From: Crotalaria pallida
Taxonomy: Eukaryota; Streptophyta; Magnoliopsida; Fabales; Fabaceae
Direction: 5' to 3'
Assembly (NCBI GenBank): GCA_037953625.1
Contig: CM075652.1
Span: 70,461,501 to 70,525,500, forward strand
Length of the DNA: 64,000 nucleotides
In this document: positions 22,510-33,597 of the stretch, piece by piece
Layout of the letters: each line of letters starts with the position of its first letter
How positions within the stretch are numbered: the first letter of the stretch is position 1
Program-made: the position numbers and the translations under genes
The notes under the pieces: generated by a model
What the model was told of the DNA's origin: nothing
The model's database searches: none
What the model saw: the letters and a program-made list of their open reading frames with translations, nothing else

Positions 22510-23975
22510 AATACCCCCACACTTATCCTTTTGCACTCCTGGGCAAAACCAAAAGATAGGACTATGAAGATCAATATGCACCAAAGTGAATCATGCAACA
22601 AGATGACTACAACTAAGAAATGCAAACCTAAGAGATTACATACTTCACAATGAATTCTAGGAAATGCAAAGAAATGGGCAAACTCAAGCACACAAAATGG
22701 TTAAGGATCAAAGAGTCAAAGCATCCGCGAACATCATCCAATTACTTCAAGTATGCAAAGAAACCAATGACATCAAGAGGATAGTCACAAAGATGATAGA
22801 AACTCACAAGGATCACTCAAAAGTGTTTACACTCAAGTGTTTGGGGTTAATCATTATTTACACTCAAGGCACATCATGAAAAACAAACACAACCATAAGC
22901 TTGACAAGCCTCTAACATCAACCATCAACACACATGCACAAAATGATCAAAAGGTCTTTTAAGGGTTGTAATGGGGCCAAGGACAAGGTAGGATAAAAAT
23001 ATGGGAATGTAGCTAAAACCAAGGGAATAGAGGAGCAATGGGGAATAAGTAAAAAGTAAGCAAAATCCACCCCAAAATCAACAACCACTAATTCCAATCC
23101 TCTTTGCCTCAACAACCTTTTATTCACTTTTTTTTTTCTTTTTTTTTTCTTCTTTTTTTTTTCTTTTTATTTTTGCATTTTTTTTTATTTTTTTTGTTTT
23201 TGAGAGATATACAAAAAGAAAAGAAGAAACAACACAAATGGCATGAAGATGAAGCCATAGCTACAACAACCAAAGAGGCATAACCAAGAACTCAACCAAT
23301 TGAAGCATAGAGCACACTTCTTACCTAATACCCATTCCCAAAACAATTCCAAAGCTCCAAAATTCCCTAAGGTTAGGACAATCATGGTTTTTCAGTCATA
23401 GGCTTGTAATGAGCTAAAGAACAAGGAAATGGATAAAAAGGCTCAAAGGGGCTAGCAAAGGATACATTCATTCAAGGTAGGCTCATATGGCTAGTAGTTT
23501 ATTCAAGAAAGAAAGTGCCTAAATCATTTCAAAATGTGCATGAGCAATCAAGTATCAACAAGAGTCAAGTCAAGTTCTAGAGTGCAAGTAATCCAGAGTG
23601 CAATCACACATGAAAGAAAATTAGGTGGCATATATAGCAATCCACCCACAATTAAGGCTCAAATCCTCACAAAAGGGACAATTCTATCACAGTGTTACCA
23701 CCTCTTAATTATCAAAAGCAACTTTACACACAGAAATGCATGAATTCAGACACAAGATACCAAAACTCTACTAAAATGAAGCAAAAACATGCAAGAAAAT
23801 GCCCAAAACTAAGCAAAACCTAAAAAAAAATCAAAGCAAAATATGCAACCTAAACTACTCTCCCCCCCACACTTAAATCACACATTGTCCTCAATGTAAC
23901 ACAATCAGCAGAATCAGATAGATATAGACAAGTGCAATGAAAGTAGTGAAGAAGGAGAAAAGAAAACTCCCGAAG
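22510..23975. other. Noncoding 3' internal region of the gag-only element
   Basis: No conserved ORF. It contains a polypurine tract next to the LTR, a long T-rich run at about 23127-23205, and a second pyrimidine/C-rich tract near 23861-23872. This region stands where reverse transcriptase to integrase would be in an autonomous element. Confidence 0.7.
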
Positions 23976-26900
23976 TCATGGTGGGAAGAAGGTGAGTGCT
24001 CTCTTCAGCGGATCGAATGCCATCTTGCATTGGTCTCCTAATCGAAGGACTATGTTTCTGAAGTTCACAAGTGGCACCCCAGGTAGATATGCTAAAGTCC
24101 ATCCGACTGCCCTCTTGTTCTGTCTAATCATATCTAGCAGTTTCTCCTCTTGATCAACAGAAAGTGAGGTAGAGATGATCACTGGGAGTTTCTGCTCATC
24201 CTCAAAGTAAGCATATTTGAGATGAGGAGGGAGGGGCTCCAGGTCCAATGAGGGTGCCTGCATAATGGATGGAACTAAAGGGACAGTAGAAATGGATTCT
24301 GCTGCCTGCACCTGAACAAAAGAATCAGACTCTTGCATAACAGAGAGGGGGTTAGCAAAATCTATAATATGAGAGTCATCAACAGATGCAGTGTCAGAAG
24401 CTAGAAATTGATCAATGCATGACATGCACATTTCGGAATCAGTACATGCAGGACAAGAAAATGAGTCTGTAAATGATGGCAAATCAGGATCATGCAAAAC
24501 ATCAAGCACATGTTCATCAATCTCATCAAGAAATTCTATATGAAAGACAGAGTGATCCTCAGGAAAATGTTTCATAGCATGGAAAATGTCAAATCGGATC
24601 ACACTGCCATCAAACTCCATGGAAAGTGAACCTGAATGCACATCTATCTTGGTTCGGGCTGTTTTCAAAAATGGCCTCCCCAAAATAATAGGAACAGCAT
24701 TACGGGGGGAGTCATCTTCCATATCAAGTATGTAAAAATCAGCAGGGAAGATCAGCTCTTCAACCCGAACCAAGACATCCTCTATCAAACCTGCAGGGTG
24801 GGCAGTACTTCTATTTGCCAATTGAATCACCACACCCGTAGGTTGAAGAGGTCCAAGAGAAAGAGACTTAAAAACAGACATAGGCATGACATTTATGGAT
24901 GCTCCTAAATCTAGCATAGCATTTTCAAACTTCACATTGCCTATGATGCAAGGTATAGAGAAAGTTCCAGGATCCTTACATTTTTCAGGAATGTGAGGGA
25001 TAGGTTTACCTATGAGAGCGGAGACATTCCTTCCCATGCTTATCCTCTCATTGCCCTTGAGTCTTCTCTTATTAGTGCACAACTCCTTAAGGAACTTCGC
25101 GTACCTTGGAATTTGTTTTATTACATCAAGAAGGGGTATGTTGACTTCCACCTTCCTGAATGTGTCAAGAATATCCTTGTCCACCTCTTCCACCCTTTTG
25201 TTTTGAGGCACTCTTGGTGGGAATGGAAGAGGAATGGGAGGAGGTTGCAGGACAACAGCAGGTTTTGTGGTTGAGCTTGAGGAAGGTTGAGTTGGATGAC
25301 TCTCCTTGGTGCTAGGGTGTTCACCTTCCTCTATCACTTGGCTCTTCCCTTTAGAGGAAGCTAGAGCATCATTGTTGAGGTGAGGTTGTGGTGTGGGTCT
25401 GACAATCTGCTTTCCTGACCTCAGGTTGATGGCACTCACATTCTGATTCTGAGGGTTGATCACTGTTTGGGAAGGTAACTTGTCAGAATTTTGAGATTGC
25501 AAGTTGTTGAGAGAAGTTGCCATTTGACCCATCTGATTTGTCAAAGTCTGAATGGATACCTCTTGTCTCTGAATGGCTGCTCTAGTTTCTTGTTGAAATT
25601 GGAGGTTTTGCATGGTCATTTGCCTCACCAACTCCTCCAAGGTAGGTTGGTTGGATGGAGGGGCTGATGGTGCAGGATGAACCACTTGTTGCTGTTGTTG
25701 TTGCCTTTGCTGCTGGATTGGAGGAGGTACATATGGTGGTCTGCTCGGTCCAGCGGTGTTCTGAAATGGAACATTAGGAGGAGGTTGTTGTTGTTGATCA
25801 GACCACTTCAGATTGGGATGGTTCCTCCATCCAGGGTTGTATCTATTGGAAGAGAGGTCATGATTGTGTTGTTGTGGGCCTCTATTGTTGTATATGTTTG
25901 CTGCATAGGCCTCGGGTTGGTCACCACTTGTCATTGGCTGTTGCTGCTGAAGGGAAGGGCATGCATCTGTGGGGTGCTCAATGGATGTGCATATGCCACA
26001 CACTCTAGCAGGAAGTATCATCTTTTTCTGATTGACAGCCAATTGTGTGACCAATGTTGTGAGAGAATCAATTTTCTGCTCAAGCTTCTCAACCTTGCCC
26101 GAGTCTGCACCAACATCATTTACATCCCTCACAACTATTGCATCACTGTTGCTTCTTGCATGGAATTGTTGACAGTTTGAAGCCATCTTCTCAATTTTGC
26201 TCCTGGCTTGTAAGGGTGTCATATCTCCCAATGTACCATCACTTGCAGCATCTACCATGTTTCTTTCCATGAAGTTGAGACCTTCATAAAAGTACTGGAT
26301 GAGAAGCTGCTCTGAGATCTGATGGTGAGGGCAGGAAGCACACAACCTCTTGAATCTCTCCCAATAATCATAGAGACTCTCTCCATGTTGTTGCCTGATA
26401 CCAGAAATTTCCTTTCTGATTGCAGTGGTCCTATTTGCAGGGAAGAATTTTTCCAGAAATGCCCTCTTCAAGTCATCCCAGCTTGTGATGGAACCAGGGG
26501 CCAAGTCAGATAACCAATCTTGTGCTAGACCCTCTAAGGAATGTGGAAATGCTCTGAGACAGACATGATCCTCTTGCACATCATGTGGTTTCATTGTGGT
26601 TCACACTATATGGAATTTCTTGAGATGCTTATGAGGATCCTCACCTGCAAGACCATGAAACTTGGGCAACAAATGGATTAGTCCTGTTCTAAGCTCAAAA
26701 GGAACATCCTCATCAGGATACCGGATACACGAGTCTTCAATAGTGAAGTCAGGTGCAGCCAGCTCCCTAAGTGTTCTTTCCCTTGGTGGGGGTTGAGCCA
26801 TGTTATCACAATTAACAAAAGCAGAATCAGATTGAACAAAAGAAGAAGGAATAGAGTAAGCAGAAACAGAAGCAGAAGCAGAATTAGAAGGACTATAAGA

Positions 26901-27014
26901 CGACTCTGACTCACTATCTAACGACTGATTCCTATTTTGTCTAACTAATCTGTGATAAGTTCTATCAATTTCAGGGTTGTAAGGATGCAAATAACTTGGG
27001 TTGCCCCTAGTCAT
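23976..27014 (-). pseudogene. Gag-protease polyprotein, Athila-type, one in-frame stop
   Basis: Two minus-strand frames (27014-26601 and 26594-23976) are in the same phase and are separated by a single TGA. The gag core reads AFPHSLEGLAQDWLSDL, FLEKFFPANRT, ESLYDYWERFKRLC and QLLIQYFYEGL. Then come a low-complexity Gln/Pro segment, a coiled stretch with INLRSGKQ, and a retropepsin-type protease around MLDLGASINVMP and IILGRPFL. DLGA in place of DTGA is usual for Athila-type elements. The frame ends after VGWTLAYLPGVP, the linker before reverse transcriptase, and is abruptly replaced by an unrelated tail. Gag would form particles that package element RNA; polymerase must come from elsewhere. 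Confidence 0.88.
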
Positions 27015-27690
27015 GTACTGAACAGAACAGCATCAACCATAGCATACTGTAACAGATATGCATGACCAAAATCGGCAACAAAAATTTTTTATTTTTTAAA
27101 ATTTTTTCTTTATTTTTTTCAGCACCCTAAAATCATGAAAACATATCACAGAAAGTTTGAGGACAAAATTCAAAAGGGAACCAAGTCAAACAACTAATAC
27201 AGGGACCAAAAACTAAGAAAATAAAACTTGTAAAATAAAAAAGAAATAGTAAACAAAGGATTTTGGGGTCAATATTTTCTCTAATTCCGCCGTTGGCGAA
27301 ATTATCTCTTTATTGAATTTTTCCCTTCTATTTGATATATAATTCGTCCAATTCCGACAACCTGATCAAAAGTTATGCCTATTTATAGTAAGTGCTGCTA
27401 AAACATGGAAAATTTTTCTGGAACTCACAACCAGTGCATATCTGAGTGTCTGTGATGCATCAACACACTAATATATGATGAAACAAGTGTGGATACCAAT
27501 TTTCGTGCAAAAATTCCACCCGCAGCTATGTTGAATGGCACTCACAGAATCACTAGAATAGCATCAGTTGTGCAGAACAGCAAATCAGCATACAGGGCAA
27601 CTTTCAATCAGTTATCAGAATGCTTATTCACACACTAACTACACTAACTAATCTAATTAACTACTGTATGATCTTTGGCAAGAACCGATA
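27015..27690. other. 5' leader of the gag-only element
   Basis: No ORF supported. AT-rich noncoding sequence between the primer binding site and gag, including an AT-rich run at about 27084-27120. Confidence 0.6.
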
Positions 27691-27709
27691 ATCCCCGGCA
27701 ACGGCGCCA
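27691..27709 (-). other. Primer binding site of the gag-only element
   Basis: The minus strand reads TGGCGCCGTTGCCGGGGAT, the priming-site type usual for Athila/Tat-group elements, five bases from the LTR. Confidence 0.85.
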
Positions 27710-27714
27710 AATTT

Positions 27715-28761
27715 TGATCGAGGCCGTACCCGATCAAAATAAAAGGTGTTTATTCTGTAGTACTAGGAAGGTGATCCTAGGTCGTTTCCCAGCGAATATC
27801 GGTCTAGGCAAAGTATCAAACACGTAGTGTGCAGTAAAATGGGGGGGGTTTGTGTGTGACAAATGTGAAGAACAAAACATAAACAGAATATAAAAACTAA
27901 GAAAATCAGAAACAAAAGCGGGCAAACCCCTTTGGCTACGTACACTACTCAATCCTAGCTCACTAAAGATCGATTCCTCTCCTCTCCTCTGTCCAACTCG
28001 TGATAACCAAATACTAAGCGAAAATTCAGTTATCACTCCAAACCCTAACTTCTAATTAAGCATCAGAAACCAGAATTGGAGTTTTTACGAGTTAATACAA
28101 ATTAAGCATTTATATTCATGTATTATCTCTACGAAATGGAATTAAGCAAACCACTACACATTGATAAACATGAAAACAGAGAAGAGAAAACGAAATTGCA
28201 TTAATAACAAGAGCTCAAGAGTAGATAATACAATACCAAAGGGATTAACCCTTGAAGTTAGCCTTCCATGGTCATAAATCAAGAAAAACGAGTAGAAATG
28301 GGGAAGAACAAAACCCTAGCAGCCACCACCACTTGGGAGAGCCAAGAGAGAAGTTCTAACCTAGAGAGAGAGTGAGAAATCTGAAATGAGTGTATGTTCT
28401 TGGGGGTTACACGAATTTCCCCTCTTTAGACATGAAAATGGGCCTAAAACATGGGCCCAAGTCCTAAGAAACACTATTCTGAAAATTACAATTAAAAAGG
28501 GACCTAAATGCAAATTACAATCTTCACTTCAATACTTCAATCTTCATTTCCAAACTTCCCAAAGTGTCCTTGTGCCACATATGACCTGAAAATAGAAATA
28601 GAATTAATTAGGCCAAATAATCCCAAATTAAACAATATTCGGAATATTAGTCCAATAAACTCTAAATCACTAAATCAAGCTAATCAATGTCAAATGGGCA
28701 ACAAGTATCAATAATAAGAGTAAAATAATGCAAGGAATAATGGGAAATAAAATGCTCATCA
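27715..28761 (-). repeat. 5' LTR of the gag-only element
   Basis: 1047 bp, nearly identical to 21463-22509. It ends CTCATCA directly before the target duplication ATCCA at 28762-28766. Confidence 0.9.
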
Positions 28762-29925
28762 ATCCAACAATTATGCATAAAATGCACATTTTAACAACTC
28801 AACACCTCAAATTGCATAATATGCATAAAACTCATAAGGTAAGGTTCATTTAAGCTTGCATGCATGATATAGAACTTTCTCAACACAGTTTTAGAGCATG
28901 GATTGGTCTCCAAACCAAAGTTCCTATTCAATCTAAGCCCTTAGAGCCTCTTGGTGGCTCTCTAACACAATTCATGAAATTTAATCTCTATCTAGTGAAT
29001 ATAATTACTTCCCCTTACCTCTCAGACGTGAATCAACCAAGAATTGACAAGAACAAAGCTCCAAACTTCTCAGACCAACTTCAAGCGTCACATGCAGAGC
29101 ATTTTGAGTGCAACACCAAAGTGGAATTGGTTTATACATGAAACAGAGAATAGAATTGGGGAAATTAGATTTTCTAGACTCTATACAACATGAACTCACT
29201 AAAGAAACTGAATTTGAGACTCAAGGATTCGTGAGCTTACCAGAATCAATGATCAAAGTAAGCTCCCGGACCAAGGCTTGACAGAAACAGCTTCACTTCA
29301 ACTCCTTGAATCTTCCACCACACTCACTCAATCCTCACGATTTTGGTGTTTATACAAAGCTCGAGATGTGAGCTTTGTATTCGTGTATAGTTTGTAGCTC
29401 AAAACAACTCACAGAGGACGAATTGAAAGGAACAAGTTTAAAAACCCTAACTCCTCAACAAGCTTCGAATTTGACCAAGAGCTTCAACAAATCAGTGTTG
29501 ATAAGCTTTTATAGACATGGAGAAGGCCCATGCAGGACGACACGACGCCTTCGAGCTGTTGATGATGGAGTATTCGTGGCAAGAAGAGGGAATCGTTCAT
29601 GGTGACTCACCAAACGCACTCACTCGTGCAGATTGACCCAGAATACTCGAGTATTCAGAATAATACTCGAGTGTTTTGCCCAGATTTTGAAAAATAATTA
29701 TTTTATTTACTTTCCCTCCAAAACCTTTCCTATAATTGCTTCTAGGTCCCTACCCAGGGACTAATATGCAAAACTACTTATTTTATGCATTATTATGTTT
29801 ATTAAATTAATTCACACACATATACCAACTATATGAACACATATTTTAATCAAGGATTAATATGGAAATAATTAATTTATAATTAACATTTCATTAATCG
29901 GGGAGTAAAATTTTGGGGTGTTACA

Positions 29926-30210
29926 CTACTCCCCCACTTACAAGGAATTTCGTCCCCGAAATTCACTCATACAAACAAGTCAGGATAATCCTGACGCATC
30001 TTATCCTCTAATTCCCAAGATGATTCTATCACATCTCCACAAACCCAGATGACTTCGACCCGACGAATATCTTTCCTTCTAAGCTGTTTGATCCTTCGAT
30101 CTTCAATGCGGACTGGCACAACTTTGAAGGTTAGATTCTCATGAACTTCTAAGTCATCAGGTTGGATTCTAAGGACAACGGTGGGGTCATGGACATATCT
30201 CTTTAATTGA
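29926..30210 (-). pseudogene. Second, truncated pol end of gypsy family A
   Basis: This segment matches 14434-14718 almost exactly: polypurine tract, then the minus-strand chromodomain-like pol end (QLKRYVHDPTVVLRIQPDD to WELEDKMRQDYPDLFV). It lies outside the second LTR and thus belonged to a second internal region sharing that LTR. Homology stops at 30210, within the segment preceding the chromodomain. It is direct evidence of unequal recombination or a tandem insertion. Confidence 0.9.
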
Positions 30211-30230
30211 AACAAGTCAGGATAATCCTG
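30211..30230. repeat. 20-bp templated filler at the gypsy/Helitron junction
   Basis: AACAAGTCAGGATAATCCTG repeats 29974-29993 exactly. It sits between the point where pol homology ends and the point where Helitron coding sequence begins. Confidence 0.8.
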
Positions 30231-30242
30231 TAGCAAAACATT

Positions 30243-30562
30243 TTAAGCAAAATATCAGGGCTTACAACATGATTTTTTCTTTCACATGTATGAGAGACAA
30301 AGTTGATAATATAGTAAATGATGGTAGGGGATGTTTTGTGTATCGTATTTTTGGCCAGAATCACCATAGGATAGGCAGCTTGCTTTCTCCTGATGGAGAA
30401 CGTCCTAAATTCGCTTAGCTTTATATTTAGGACACACAAAATGAAGTTAACAATAGAATTGAAGCACTAAGGTATCTAAATTTTCTTTATTATTTATTAT
30501 TTATTATTTATAATTAATTATATATATATTATAATACATTCGGCCTATAACATTGTATATGT

Positions 30563-30603
<41 letters not shown>

Positions 30604-31190
30604 GATTAGATCATCAAGTTCTCACAGTGGGGCTAACTATGATGCATCAATTGTTGAGGGGTTGAAGAATATGATTGATGAGTTTAATCCAATTGCTAAA
30701 GTGTTCATAATGACGAAAGACATTCTTCAGCAATTCCCCATTGATAATTAAGGTTAAGGTTGATACTGAAGAGAACAAAGGATTCTAGAGTCTATAACGC
30801 ACCCACTATTGATGAGATAATTGCTTTAGTTGTTGGAGATTTTGACATTAACAATTGTGATAGAGACATAATTATTGAAAGACAAGATGAAAATTTGCAA
30901 AGAATTCATGAGTTACCTCCGTCGTGTGTCCCTTTAAGTTATCCAATATTTTGTCCATATGGAGTAGATGGTTATTGTGAGAACGCTGCTCATATGAAAA
31001 AGACAAATCCATATTAAAAACGTAAAAGAAATATAACACTCCGTGAGTGGTTTGCATTTCGCTTCCAAGAAAGAGACTTTGAGAATGCTATTTTCTTATA
31101 TGGGAGAAGACTGTTTCAACAATTTATTGTTGATGCCTATACCATGATAGAAAGCTGGAGATTAACATACATTCGAGCTCATTAGAAAAA
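30243..31190 (+). pseudogene. Helitron Rep/helicase, N-terminal region
   Basis: Plus-strand frames contain IRAYNMIFSF, GQNHHRIGSLLSPDGERPKFA and DTQNEVNNR, which match the N-terminal region of plant Helitron proteins. A candidate intron follows (donor AAG/GTATCT near 30472, acceptor GATTAG near 30608), spanning an AT microsatellite. The frame resumes with ASIVEGLKNMIDEFNP, RVYNAPTIDEIIALVVGD, then PLSYPIFCPYGVDGY and LREWFAFRFQER. Stops at about 30418 and 31015 and at least two frame changes disable it. Confidence 0.8.
30568..30601. repeat. (AT)n microsatellite
   Basis: A pure AT dinucleotide run within a probable Helitron intron. Confidence 0.9.
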
Positions 31191-32420
31191 ACTACGGCAG
31201 CATGTTTATAAGGGATTGGTAGATTCGGTCTATCAAGAAGAACAAGAAGGTTGTGCTATAGGGAAAAGGCGATTGTGTTTCCACCAAGCATCACTGGAGG
31301 TCCTAGATACATGATGCAAAATTATCAAGATGCTATGGCTATTTGCAAATGGGCTGGCTATCCTGATGTGTTCATCACTTTCACATGCAATCCCAAATGG
31401 CCAAAAATTACAAGGCATTTAAGAGGCACAGGTCTAAAACCAGAAGACAGACCTGATATTGTTGTCAGGGTATTCAAAATGAAACTTAAGCAATTAATGG
31501 ATGATCTGAAATCAGGCAATATTTTTGGCAAAGTCAAAGCAGGTAATTTTCGTCTATTTACTTTCCTTTTAGTTTACAAAATTGGTGGAAATCCTTTTTT
31601 TCACTAACTTGCAGTATTGTTATCAAAGTGAACACTAACTTTTATTTATTTTTGCAGTGGTTTACACTATTGAATTCCAATGCGCGGTCTTCCACATGCT
31701 CATATCTTACTATTTTTGCATCTTCAATATAAACACCCTCATCCTGAAGACATTGACTAAATAATATCTGCCGAAATCCCGGATCCTATTGAATCTCCAG
31801 AATTGTATGCAGCTGTGAAAGAATATATGATGCATGGTCCATGTGGAAATTGTGACCGAAATGCACCATGCATGGTTGATGGAAGATGTTCAAAAATTTT
31901 CCTTAAAGAGTGGGCTGAAACAACCAAGGTTAATGAGGATGGGTATCCTGTGTATAGAAGAAGAAGGACAAGAATTATCATAGAGAAAAATGGTATCCTA
32001 CTTGATAGTCGTAGCACTGTCCCTTTCAATAAAAAGCTGCTTCTAAAGTATCAATCTCATATTGATGTTGAGTGGTGCAATCAGCAAAGAAGTATTAAGT
32101 ATCTTTTCAAATATATTTGTAAAGGAAGCGATAGAGTGATAGTAGCATTGTATAAACAGTCTAATGCTGACCCATCAAGAGATGTTGATGAGATACGATG
32201 CTACTATGATTGTCGATACATATCACCATGTGCAGCTTGGAGAGTATATGTTTTTGAGATAAAATTTAGACAACCAGCTGTAGAGAGGTTAAAAATACAT
32301 CTTCCTGGAGAACAAAGTGTTGTTTTTGAAGATGAAGACAATGTTGAAAGAAGTTGTGAATCATCCCAGCAATCAAAGTTCTATGTTTTTGGCATGGCTA
32401 GAAGCAAACCAAACATATGA
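31191..32420 (+). pseudogene. Helitron HUH replication initiator (Rep) domain
   Basis: The conserved block reads GPRYMMQNYQDAMAICKWAGYPDVF, then FTCNPKWPKI (31290-31410). A 115-bp intron (31543-31657, GT...AG) is followed by GLPHAHILLF with the metal-binding HxH of Rep motif 2 near 31694. Further on lie the zinc-like CGNCDRNAPCM, then EWCNQQRSIKYLFKYICKG, holding the two catalytic tyrosines (YxxxYxxK) of Helitron Reps. In active elements this domain nicks and joins single-stranded ends during rolling-circle transposition. Catalytic residues remain, but frame changes near 31260 and 31755 and later stops break the gene. Confidence 0.88.
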
Positions 32421-33597
32421 GATAGCTGGATCTTTGACTTATGAGCAATTCCCCACATATTTTGTATAGAAGAAAAAGGAAATGATTTGGCAGCCAAGGA
32501 AAAGAGGAAAATCAATTGGTAGACTAATTTATGTACCACCAAGTTGTGGTGAATTATTTTACATGAGTATATTGCTTCATCGAGTTAAGGGACCTCAATG
32601 TTATAAAGATATTCGAATAGTTAATGATGAGGTAAAACCTACTTTTTGATAAGCTTGCCATAAATTAGGTTTGCTTGATGATGATCGAGATTTATAGAAG
32701 CAATTAAAGAAGCCCTGATTGGGGAACAGGACATACTTTGTGCTCACTTTTTGTTACAATGTTGATTTCAAATTCTATAAGCAAACTTGAACATGAATGG
32801 GAGAAAACATCGGTTGAACTTTCAGAAGACTTAATTGTTCATCAACGAAGAAGAATTAACTCATTAGGTAAAGCTACAAATTCAATCTTTTATGACATTT
32901 CCAATATAAATGTAATGAACGCATGTGTTACTACATTAAGTTCTTATAAGATTTTTTTATAACTCTGCAAATTTGTGTTTTTTCTTATTTCAGACTTTCA
33001 ATTCAGTCAGACTCAAATCCAGTCATTGGAATTGGTTGAAATTGAAAAGCAATTGCGTTTACTAGGAAAATCTCTTAGTGATTTTCCAAGCATGCCAATT
33101 CCAAACATGGAAGAATCATCCAGTAAGAACAACCCACTTATTATAGAGCAGATGAATTTTGATAGGAGTCTTTTGGCTGAATAATTCTCACTTCTTGAGC
33201 CATCAAGGACATATGAGCAAAGAGACATCTTTAATCTCATTATAAAAGCTATTGCAAAAAAAAAAAGGTTGATGAAGTATCATGTTATTCCATTCTTATT
33301 ATTGTTGTTAATTTGTTGTTCATACCTTATACCTTAATTTAATAAATGTGATGATTATTTCTATGTCAAGTTGCAAGCAAAAATATTATATCAACAACTG
33401 TGTAATATTCCTATTGTATCTTTTTGACATTGTTTTGTTACTATTTCATCTATGTCACTCTCTTGCACTCTTTACTTATAATAATGATCATAAATTTATT
33501 TTTAACTTTTCCTCTGTTTTCTTTTATCCATAGTAATCTATGTGTTTATTATTATTAACTTTAATCTATGTAGGTGGATTCTTTTTTTCATCAATTG
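32421..33597 (+). pseudogene. Helitron Rep-helicase linker, decayed
   Basis: Recognisable pieces include IWQPRKRGKSIGRLIYVPPS and FYMSILLHRVKGPQCYKDIR (about 32480-32620), and an ELVEIEKQLRLLGKSL segment (33020-33080), in several frames. Between 33240 and 33590 the sequence is AT-rich, without coding signal, and may be an intron. Confidence 0.65.

Larger units (their letters stand above)
21463..28761 (-). mobile_element. Athila-like gag-protease-only LTR element (TR-GAG type), complete
   Basis: A 7299-bp element with 1047-bp LTRs at both ends (TGATCGAGG...GCTCATCA), flanked by the 5-bp duplication ATCCA. The internal region carries gag and protease on the minus strand but ends a few dozen residues into the segment before reverse transcriptase; no RT, RNase H or integrase is present. 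It therefore depends on an autonomous relative. The two LTRs differ at only a couple of positions by eye, so the insertion is young and more recent than the family A element it sits in. Confidence 0.9.
19074..29925 (-). repeat. 5' LTR of gypsy family A, interrupted by a nested element
   Basis: The LTR sequence occupies 19074-21462 and 28767-29925 (about 3548 bp in total). It matches the other LTR at 10900-14433 with few differences, among them a short duplication at 20633-20662 (CCGTCATCCAAACGG twice). The 7.3-kb gag-only element sits between, with target duplication ATCCA. The promoter-proximal ACTCGAGT pair and TATA box lie in the right part (29506-29676). Confidence 0.9.
10900..30210 (-). 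mobile_element. Ty3/gypsy Tekay-type chromovirus complex, family A
   Basis: The order on the plus strand is LTR (10900-14433), gag-pol on the minus strand (14434-19073), second LTR (19074-29925, carrying a nested element), then a further 285 bp of pol end (29926-30210). Polypurine tract, primer binding site and LTR ends agree with minus-strand orientation. The extra pol end after the second LTR shows this was part of a tandem or recombined pair sharing one LTR. The left flank is ACTTG; no matching right duplication was found. The C-terminal chromodomain-like segment and LTR lengths near 3.5 kb fit the Tekay/Del clade. Confidence 0.85.

Noticed and set aside
22664..23743. Several 60-90 codon ORFs in the noncoding part of the gag-only element
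   Set aside because: No domain, low-complexity composition, and no support from a second copy.
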